Assembly: GCA_018667205.1 (NCBI GenBank)
Contig: JABIVN010000562.1
Coordinates: 1 to 5,381 of the forward strand
DNA: 5,381 nucleotides
Source: Gammaproteobacteria bacterium
Lineage (GTDB): Bacteria; Pseudomonadota; Gammaproteobacteria; Pseudomonadales; Azotimanducaceae
Direction of reading: 5' to 3'
How positions within the stretch are numbered: position 1 is the stretch's first letter; every line of letters begins with the position of its first letter. The notes beneath the pieces were generated by a model. The model was not told the origin of the DNA and ran no database searches. It worked only from the letters and a program-made list of their open reading frames with translations. Made by a program: the position numbers and the translations under genes. Below are positions 1 through 4,976 of this stretch, piece after piece.

Positions 1-105
1 AAAGAGCCCCTGCCGGACACCGGATGACAATGGGTTTACGGGTGGATTATCAATGCTGAGGAGCGCGATGTTGCCACGAGTTTCGTAATGGACAGTGCCT
101 TTCAT
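1..105 (-). CDS. Enoyl-CoA hydratase/isomerase (crotonase) family protein, N-terminal 35 residues only
   Basis: The gene is partial: its ATG is at 103-105 on the minus strand and it runs off the left edge, leaving 35 stop-free codons. The translation begins MKGTVHYETRGNIALLSIDN and continues with PPVNPLSSGVRQGLF. This is the first beta-hairpin of crotonase-fold enzymes: a short strand, a 'GNIALLSIDNPP-VN-L' strand and turn, then a helix opening with a 'VRQGL'-type stretch. The 'DNPPVN-L' signature is typical of enoyl-CoA hydratases and of the N-terminal half of FadB/FadJ multifunctional beta-oxidation proteins. The role would be hydration of trans-2-enoyl-CoA in fatty-acid oxidation in the cytoplasm. 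A stand-alone hydratase and a hydratase/3-hydroxyacyl-CoA dehydrogenase fusion cannot be told apart here. A weak GAG sits about 9 nt upstream of the ATG. The gene is divergent from the DUF1631 gene. The family call rests on one short segment but the motif is characteristic. Confidence 0.75.
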   Translation of the reverse strand, partial: MKGTVHYETRGNIALLSIDNPPVNPLSSGVRQGLF

Positions 106-248
106 TGGATTTTATCTCGTTCAAATTGCGCGAGTATATCGCAGTTCGTCCGAGAGTACGCTGCTCGAATTTATACACACTCGAATTCCTACCGCTTGTC
201 TATCGCCGATAGAAGACCGTGCTTAATTTGGTACTATTGCACTCCGAA
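106..248. promoter_or_regulatory. Divergent intergenic region between the crotonase and DUF1631 genes
   Basis: This spacer must hold the promoters of both flanking genes. For the minus-strand gene, a TATACT -10-like hexamer (positions 138 down to 133) lies 27 nt before its ATG, but no good -35 box sits 16-18 bp further upstream. For the plus-strand gene, TATACA at 172-177 is a candidate -10, also without a convincing -35. Repeated elements are visible: GCGA/TCGC arms at 130-142, the octamer CTCGAATT twice as direct repeats (164-171 and 180-187), and a perfect palindrome at 199-213. The hexamers are read by eye and are tentative. Confidence 0.35.
199..213. repeat. Perfect 15-bp palindrome, operator or hairpin candidate
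   Basis: TCTATCG-C-CGATAGA is a perfect inverted repeat with 7-bp arms and a single central base. It lies just upstream of a GTG (219) and 36 bp upstream of the ATG (249) of the DUF1631 gene. Its position just downstream of the TATACA box at 172-177 would suit a repressor operator or a short 5'-UTR hairpin. No specific regulator family can be assigned from it. Confidence 0.5.
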
Positions 249-2075
249 ATGTCCTCAGTAATTAAAGTGGCAAATAAAAACCCAGCCCTGATTCCTCCCG
301 AAAAAATACTTCCGGCGCTAATTCACCACTATTCGCTAGAGAACCCGGCGGCCCCTGCTGCAGATACAGCTTACCTGGTCGACCTGTTGCCGAAACTCCC
401 TTCGCTTACTGCCGAAGATCGCCTTGATACGCTCGCAGCTCAACTGAGGACCCGTGAGCCCGGCGCCGTGTTCTCGAAAGATGATATGGCGGTGATCGCT
501 TTCGTTGATCAAGCTGTGACCGAGATCCTTGCCAGAACTGATCTAGACTTCAAGGTCGAATCTTTTATCAGGAACATTGCTCCACGGATTGCGGCAGTTG
601 GACTCAGGAAAGATATTCACGCCGTAACAGACCCGAACGAACTGTTCGACCTGATGGACCTGATCATTGATGAGTGCATCGGATGGAGTGAGGACCTGGG
701 CTTTCTTGGACATCAGTTTATGGAAAAAGTGAGCGCAACAATTCATGACTATTCACATAATCATCTTTCCACAAAGCGATGTATCAAGGCATTAAAGGCT
801 GTCTTCAAAAAAGAATTGCCGCTGTTTAAGCGCCTTGAAAAGAAACTCTGTGAGCGCGAACTCAACGTACTTTCCGGCAAGAAAGGTGAGTTCATCAGCG
901 CTGAGGCCCTGAACAATGCGATGACTGGCAATCAACTGCCACTGTTTATTATCTTTATGTTGCAAGGACCCTGGTACGAGTTCCTGCAGGACGTCTACGT
1001 TCATTTTGGCGGTAACAAGTCCAAAGAATGGCAGAATATTCTGAAATTGACGGATGCCATCGTATGGTCATTGCAGCCAGGTAACGACAGCAAAAAAAGA
1101 GCTGACCTGATTCAAAGTGTTCCTGCCAGCATCAAGTCATTCTGCAAGAATGCTCACTTTGACACCAAACTTGTTATCTCTGCACTTGCGGACCTGGAGG
1201 CAGAGTACGTATCAATTAATGCCGGCGATCCGTCCGACGGCTGCGATTTTTGCTTGCTAGAAACAGACGACTTCATGGCTGCAGTCGTGCAAGAGGCATC
1301 AAGAAAAACAGTCGACCAAATAAAAAAAATTCCTCTTGGGCAGTGGTTCCTTTACGACGACCCCGCTGAACCAGAAGAAAAAGTCGCACGGATAAAACTC
1401 ATCCTGAACTGGACAGAAACAGAACAACTTTTGCTGACCAACCACAACCGCCGAAAAGTAGTGCATATGTCTTACGGCGAAATGATGAATCACCTCAATT
1501 CCTGCGTACTCAGAAAATTAAACCCCATTAAATCTTCCTCTGATACATTCAAAGACCATCTGTTCACTGTGTTGAAGGCCGTCAGCGACCAGAACAAAAA
1601 AGAGAAGCAGATAGAAGTTCAACAGGAACGCCTTGTTGTCTCACAGGAATATTCACACCAGCGAAAAGAAGACCTGGGCAAAGAGCTAGTGCTGCTGAGG
1701 CAGCAGGCAGGGAGGAAGAAAAAGCGGGCGATGGTTTTGCGCCACAAGATCCAGAAGAAATACGATGCCGCAGAAGCAACCATAAGATCCCTGAAACCCG
1801 ATGCCTGGGTAACGCTTTCTATCATGGAAGGCACCCAAACACCCTGTAAACTGATCGCAATCATCGCATCCAGCCAGACCTACATCTTCGCAAACAGGGC
1901 CGGATTAAAGGTCGCTGAGTACACCGCAAGTCAGCTGGCACACATGATCGTCACGGAAAACAGTGAGATCCTGGACACCAGAGCAGAATTTGAAAACGCA
2001 CTGGCAGCTATTGTCTCCGGACTACGTGACGACAGGTCCAAGAGTTACGAAGAGCTAACCGGTGACTCATCCTAG
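249..2075 (+). CDS. DUF1631-family protein with central coiled coil and two C-terminal modules
   Basis: This 608-residue protein has no signal peptide or membrane segment, so it is probably cytoplasmic. Family membership is recognised from the helical core, which has an 'IGW' near residue 145, a 'GPWYEFL' near 240-246, W261 and 'IVWSLQP' near 271-277. It is also seen in the C-terminal 'CKLIAIIASSQTYIFANRAG' block followed by KVAEYT at 555-559. The beta-rich tail module occurs twice, at about 361-420 and 514-575. K383-L, N398 and K403-V of copy one align ungapped with K534-L, N549 and K554-V of copy two. Between them lies a charged K/E/Q-rich stretch (about 444-515) that looks like a coiled coil with a basic RKKKR patch. 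DUF1631 has no established biochemical function, and old 'thymidine phosphorylase' labels for it are unsupported. The length is somewhat below the usual 700-plus residues. The start is uncertain: the ATG at 249 is chosen, a GTG at 219 is in frame, and neither has a good ribosome binding site. Confidence 0.8.
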   Translation: MSSVIKVANKNPALIPPEKILPALIHHYSLENPAAPAADTAYLVDLLPKLPSLTAEDRLDTLAAQLRTREPGAVFSKDDMAVIAFVDQAVTEILARTDLDFKVESFIRNIAPRIAAVGLRKDIHAVTDPNELFDLMDLIIDECIGWSEDLGFLGHQFMEKVSATIHDYSHNHLSTKRCIKALKAVFKKELPLFKRLEKKLCERELNVLSGKKGEFISAEALNNAMTGNQLPLFIIFMLQGPWYEFLQDVYVHFGGNKSKEWQNILKLTDAIVWSLQPGNDSKKRADLIQSVPASIKSFCKNAHFDTKLVISALADLEAEYVSINAGDPSDGCDFCLLETDDFMAAVVQEASRKTVDQIKKIPLGQWFLYDDPAEPEEKVARIKLILNWTETEQLLLTNHNRRKVVHMSYGEMMNHLNSCVLRKLNPIKSSSDTFKDHLFTVLKAVSDQNKKEKQIEVQQERLVVSQEYSHQRKEDLGKELVLLRQQAGRKKKRAMVLRHKIQKKYDAAEATIRSLKPDAWVTLSIMEGTQTPCKLIAIIASSQTYIFANRAGLKVAEYTASQLAHMIVTENSEILDTRAEFENALAAIVSGLRDDRSKSYEELTGDSS

Positions 2076-2083
2076 CGTTAGCT
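2053..2083 (+). repeat. Inverted repeat straddling the DUF1631 stop codon
   Basis: AGCTAAC (2053-2059) and GTTAGCT (2077-2083) are perfect 7-bp arms around a 17-nt loop that contains the TAG stop at 2073-2075. No U-tract follows and the loop is long, so this is not a standard intrinsic terminator. It could be an mRNA structure in the spacer before the small downstream ORF, or chance. Confidence 0.4.
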
Positions 2084-2129
2084 GCATTTAGAAACCCCCT
2101 ACCCACAGCACCTATTTGTAGGCATCTCT

Positions 2130-2369
2130 TTGATTACCGACAATATTACGTTCGATAAACTTAGGTCTGATATAGACCTGCAGATCGAGGTACTCAACGC
2201 AATTGCTGCAGACAATCCCATTCTCAATGAGCAACTGCGACTGCTGCTCGAATCCCGTGAGATGATGTTCTTTCAAGAAATGGAAATGCAAAGGTTAGAG
2301 GGTTTAATAGACCAAGATGAACTGATGGAGCACACCGCCTTAATCGATCAGCAAACTGATGACCTCTGA
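2130..2369 (+). CDS. Small acidic alpha-helical hypothetical protein
   Basis: The 79-residue product is not recognised. It is strongly acidic (about 19 Asp/Glu against 5 Lys/Arg) and has no Cys, Trp or Tyr. It looks almost entirely helical, with amphipathic stretches such as 'DLQIEVLNAIAADNP' and 'NEQLRLLLESREMMFFQEME' that suggest a helical hairpin or a dimerising partner. The only plausible start in the open frame is TTG at 2130, preceded by GTAGG at 2118-2122 with a 7-nt spacer; the next Met is residue 45. It lies 54 bp after the DUF1631 stop on the same strand, so co-transcription is plausible. The absence of stops, the coherent amphipathic pattern and the ribosome-binding-like site support a real gene. 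The weak start codon and the lack of a recognised family keep confidence moderate. Confidence 0.55.
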   Translation: MITDNITFDKLRSDIDLQIEVLNAIAADNPILNEQLRLLLESREMMFFQEMEMQRLEGLIDQDELMEHTALIDQQTDDL

Positions 2370-2375
2370 TTACCC

Positions 2376-2416
2376 ATATTTTCAAATGACAAAAATATTT
2401 TCAAAAGACAAAAATA
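2376..2416. repeat. Tandem 19-bp AT-rich repeat (about 2.1 copies)
   Basis: A 19-bp unit, ATATTTTCAAATGACAAAA, at 2376-2394 is repeated at 2395-2413 with one substitution (T2387 becomes A2406), and 'ATA' starts a third copy. Each unit also contains TATTTT and AAAATA arms around a 9-nt loop, so two overlapping weak hairpins could form (2377-2397 and 2396-2416). It lies in the 75-bp spacer between the convergent ends of the small ORF and the phosphonate oxygenase gene. No GC-rich terminator stem is present there, so these AT hairpins are the only terminator-like structure in the spacer. Confidence 0.85.
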
Positions 2417-2444
2417 GGGGTAGCGGCAGAGCCAAGAGGGCATT

Positions 2445-3761
2445 CTAAAGGGAAACAGGATTACCGACATTAAAAACGCCGGCATCATACGCAACGCCGT
2501 CCTCTCGTTCGACGTCTGGCGGAAACGCTCGTCTTTTCTTTGCGAAATAGCGCTGCCGGAAGTCACCCTCAGAAGCTCTGTTATAAGTCGCGTATAACGC
2601 CCTGCGGCTCACATCGCTAAGGTTGGGTGCAGAGCGATGGGGAACATATGAATCAAAAAGTACAAGATCACCTGGGGCAGTCTCGATAGGCTCCCATTGA
2701 AAGCCCGCAACCGCACTATCAGACAAGGTAAGATCTTCATTCATTTCGAGCGACTCATTTAGCCTCGATGTCTTTGCAATTTCTAAGCAGCCATTGTCTG
2801 TTGTGCCATGGTCAATACTCAACATCATGGTGACATGAAACCGTTGCCCGAAGGTGGTGAATGCTGGTGCATCCTGATGGGCAGAAAAGCCCTGGCCCCT
2901 CGGCAGTTTAAAGTTTACTTTTTCCTTGAATAGTACCGCTCGTTCCTTGAGTAGCAACGACAGCAGATTCAGGTTTGCATTCCCCTGCAGCAACTCTGCG
3001 TAAACGGGTTCATATTGCAAAAAATTTTCGATTCGGCACAGGGTACGCGGCTGACCACTGGCTCCCTCAAAATATTTCATCCACTTACCCGGCACTTCCG
3101 GTCTTGCCTGCAAGTCATCCGTCGCTGATGTGATTGATACCATCTCACCTTCACTGTACCAACTTTTGATACGCAGCCAACCAAAGCGGTCCCAGTGATC
3201 CAGTTGCGCATCAGAAACAGGCTCTCGGCAATGACGCGTCAACATCGCACGATAAAATTCGAGATTTGGCCTGTCGGCTTTCTGTTCTTTTGCTGCCTCA
3301 TCCCAAGCACGAAGGCGCAATGCATCCCTGAACACGGGGCTGGCTTTAAAGCCGGATACCTCACGATCGCTCATCGGGCCGCCCTGATATTCCAGTGTCT
3401 TCCTGCTGGCCACCGACAACCTTGTCATGTATCCCGCCGTGGTCACTGCCAGGTAGCGTTTCGCGTCGACATGGGCGCCTACCAACGCCGCGATTTCCGG
3501 TAGCAAACCGATCGAGACCAAATATTCGGCACCCAACCTGTCGTGTTCTCGGGCACCCAGGCCTTCCATCTGCAAAGCCTTTGGGTTGCACCAGTGACCA
3601 ACGTCGTGAAGCAGCGCCGCCAGCACCATTTGCTCACCGGCACCCGCCTTAATGGCAAGCCCCGCAGCCTGTAATCCATGTTCGAGTTGGCTTACGGGCT
3701 CGCCGACATAACCCATTTCTGCAAGGTTCTCGAGGGACTTCAACAGTGTAGTAGTACTCAT
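2445..3761 (-). CDS. Fused phosphonate-degrading oxygenase: PhnZ/TmpB-like HD domain plus PhnY/TmpA-like Fe(II)/2-oxoglutarate hydroxylase
   Basis: The product has 438 residues. Residues 1 to about 180 match PhnZ/TmpB mixed-valent diiron oxygenases: Y18 and E21 (the substrate-gating pair), H28, H52-D53, H56, H73, H97, K101, S119, R151 and D154 all fall where PhnZ has its ligands and substrate contacts, and the 'KTLEYQGGPM' hallmark is at 121-130. Residues from about 185 to 438 form a PhyH-family Fe(II)/2OG dioxygenase with the facial triad H295-x-D297...H375, a 2OG-binding Arg at 386/387 in 'SRRALYATYN', and 'HRSAPN' at 375-380. In known systems the hydroxylase acts on the alpha carbon of 2-aminoethylphosphonate (PhnY) or its trimethylammonium analogue (TmpA). 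The HD enzyme then cleaves the C-P bond to give glycine or glycine betaine plus phosphate. Here both steps are on one chain, second-step enzyme first. The exact substrate cannot be read from sequence. The ATG at 3761 is the first start after an in-frame stop and has no Shine-Dalgarno. No other phosphonate genes adjoin it. Confidence 0.93.
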   Translation of the reverse strand: MSTTTLLKSLENLAEMGYVGEPVSQLEHGLQAAGLAIKAGAGEQMVLAALLHDVGHWCNPKALQMEGLGAREHDRLGAEYLVSIGLLPEIAALVGAHVDAKRYLAVTTAGYMTRLSVASRKTLEYQGGPMSDREVSGFKASPVFRDALRLRAWDEAAKEQKADRPNLEFYRAMLTRHCREPVSDAQLDHWDRFGWLRIKSWYSEGEMVSITSATDDLQARPEVPGKWMKYFEGASGQPRTLCRIENFLQYEPVYAELLQGNANLNLLSLLLKERAVLFKEKVNFKLPRGQGFSAHQDAPAFTTFGQRFHVTMMLSIDHGTTDNGCLEIAKTSRLNESLEMNEDLTLSDSAVAGFQWEPIETAPGDLVLFDSYVPHRSAPNLSDVSRRALYATYNRASEGDFRQRYFAKKRRAFPPDVEREDGVAYDAGVFNVGNPVSL

Positions 3762-3893
3762 GAGGGTATTTTACACAACCCACAGCCATCAACGATGAGT
3801 TCCAGCGGCAACGCGAATTATCTGACTTTCTGTCCGTCAGGAACCAAGGTATTCTTAATTTGCCTTAAACAACCCGCCGGGAAGCGAAGCGTT
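3762..3893. promoter_or_regulatory. Divergent spacer between the phosphonate oxygenase fusion and the serine hydrolase
   Basis: This 132-bp spacer should hold both promoters. For the minus-strand gene, TAAAAT (positions 3773 down to 3768) ends 6 nt before the ATG, the spacing expected of a leaderless transcript starting at the A of ATG; the -35 is weak. For the plus-strand gene, TATTCT (3850-3855) is a possible -10, again with a poor -35. A short inverted repeat, CTGAC/GTCAG (3822-3826 and 3836-3840), sits between them and could be an operator. GGGAAG at 3879-3884 is a usable ribosome binding site 9 nt before the hydrolase ATG. No Pho box with the 11-bp periodicity was found. Confidence 0.4.
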
Positions 3894-4976
3894 ATGAGCC
3901 AGAAAATTGATCAGTTCCTGAGTGCTCAAAATGTCCCTGGCGTTGTTGCTCTAGGGACAACGGCAACGAATACCATTTACGAAGGCGCTTTCGGTATGAC
4001 CAATACCGAGACAAAAAGCGCGATCAACATCGACACCCCTCATGCCATCATGTCGATGACGAAACCTATTACGTCTTTCGCCATCATGCAGTTGGTGGAG
4101 TCAGGCAAAATCGACCTTGATGCACCCGCCACGGATTACATTTCTAGATATCAAGGCCTGGTTGTATTGGATCAGGTTAACCTGGCAAACAAGTCATATA
4201 CCACCGGGGCACTTGAAAGGAATTTCTCGATCCGCCACCTGCTCACCCATACCGCTGGGTTTGGTTATACCTTTTGCAATGACACACTTTATGGCCTTCG
4301 ACCGGCAGCAGAAAAAGACGATTTCCCCCTGTTACATCAGCCTGGAGAGCTCTGGAGCTATGGCATTGCCACCAGGATTCTAGGAGAAATCGTAGCCAAG
4401 GTAACCGGCAAAGATCTTGGCAAGGCGCTAAAGCAAATGATCTTCGATCCACTGGAGATGCGGGCCACTGGTTTCGACACGAAGGAAAATCAGGCCTATC
4501 CTCACCATCGAAGCGAAAACGGCTGGACGCCCGCCAAACACTTTCCCAGTATTCCATTGGGTGACGGAGGGCTGATCTCAACAGTAAGGGACTACGGAAA
4601 ATTCTTACGCTGTCTGCTGCAAAAGGGTGTTCCGCTCCTCCGTGAAACAACCTACCAATTAATGGTGACTAACCAGATTGGGGCGCTGACGATACAAACG
4701 CAACCGGCCGCAAACAAGGCTTTGACCCATCCGTTTCCAAAAGGTGCCGGTGTTGACAAATGGGGGCTGGGTTTCCAAATTCACACGACCCAGAATGAAG
4801 GTATGCGAAGCCCGGGTAGCTATAGCTGGTGCGGCCTGCTTAACACCTATTTCTGGGGTGACCCTGTCAGGCAGGTCGGAGGTATTGTGTTAATGCAGGC
4901 TTTGCCATTTTATGAACAGGTGTGCCTAGACACCCTTGATGGGTTTGAACGCCGCTTCTATGAGCTTGTCGACTAG
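3894..4976 (+). CDS. Serine beta-lactamase-fold hydrolase (class C/EstB-like esterase family)
   Basis: The 360-residue protein carries the class C beta-lactamase / EstB-type esterase layout. The nucleophile motif is S54-M-T-K57 in 'HAIMSMTKPIT', followed by 'LVESGKIDLDAPATDYI'. 'IRHLLTHTAGFGY' is at 113-125, and the tyrosine motif Y156-G-I is in 'GELWSYGIATRILGEI', replacing the lactamase Y-x-N. A late 'SYSWCGLLNTYFWGDP' (309-324) takes the place of the K-T-G strand and is followed by 'GGIVLMQALPF'. Such proteins are mostly esterases or peptidase-like enzymes of unknown substrate; lactam hydrolysis is not implied. There is no signal peptide from this start, so it is probably cytoplasmic. The frame stays open upstream to 3678, but M at 3894 fits the usual family N-terminus (FLSAQNVPGVVALG) and has GGGAAG 9 nt upstream, whereas earlier starts extend over or towards the opposite gene. 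The stop overlaps the convergent cysZ stop. Confidence 0.88.
   Translation: MSQKIDQFLSAQNVPGVVALGTTATNTIYEGAFGMTNTETKSAINIDTPHAIMSMTKPITSFAIMQLVESGKIDLDAPATDYISRYQGLVVLDQVNLANKSYTTGALERNFSIRHLLTHTAGFGYTFCNDTLYGLRPAAEKDDFPLLHQPGELWSYGIATRILGEIVAKVTGKDLGKALKQMIFDPLEMRATGFDTKENQAYPHHRSENGWTPAKHFPSIPLGDGGLISTVRDYGKFLRCLLQKGVPLLRETTYQLMVTNQIGALTIQTQPAANKALTHPFPKGAGVDKWGLGFQIHTTQNEGMRSPGSYSWCGLLNTYFWGDPVRQVGGIVLMQALPFYEQVCLDTLDGFERRFYELVD
4973..4976. other. CTAG shared by two convergent stop codons
   Basis: The palindrome CTAG encodes both TAG stops: 4974-4976 for the plus-strand serine hydrolase and 4975 down to 4973 for the minus-strand cysZ-like gene. The two coding regions therefore overlap tail to tail by four bases with no room for a terminator between them. 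Each transcript must end inside the other gene or in its antisense. Confidence 0.85.

Noticed and set aside
2130..2369. Small ORF as an antitoxin of a toxin-antitoxin pair
   Set aside because: Acidic and small, but there is no adjacent toxin-sized gene and no DNA-binding motif.
2370..2444. Intrinsic terminator between the convergent genes
   Set aside because: No GC-rich stem followed by a T-tract on either strand; only weak AT-only hairpins from the tandem repeat.
3195..3679. Several open frames on both strands within the phosphonate oxygenase HD-domain region
   Set aside because: They are out-of-frame shadows of a strongly conserved coding region, with unnatural composition (Arg/Pro/Cys-rich) and no recognisable motif.
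3200..3761. HD domain read as a nucleotide phosphohydrolase or HD-GYP c-di-GMP enzyme
   Set aside because: The Y-x-x-E gate before the first His and the EYQGGPM hallmark identify the PhnZ/TmpB oxygenase branch; no GYP motif is present.
3820..3841. Possible Pho box in the divergent spacer (CTGAC...CTGTCC...GTCAG)
   Set aside because: The CTG elements are 8 bp apart rather than 11 and the heptamers do not match CTGTCAT; it is better described as a short inverted repeat.
3678..3893. Upstream extension of the serine hydrolase frame to a Met at 3678
   Set aside because: It would add 72 residues, partly antisense to the conserved N-terminus of the phosphonate oxygenase, with no resemblance to a signal peptide or to the family N-terminus. 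The start at 3894 has a ribosome binding site and the expected first helix.
4243..4650. 135-residue minus-strand open frame inside the serine hydrolase
   Set aside because: Antisense shadow with Arg/Ser/Trp-rich low-quality composition; the plus-strand frame carries the catalytic motifs.
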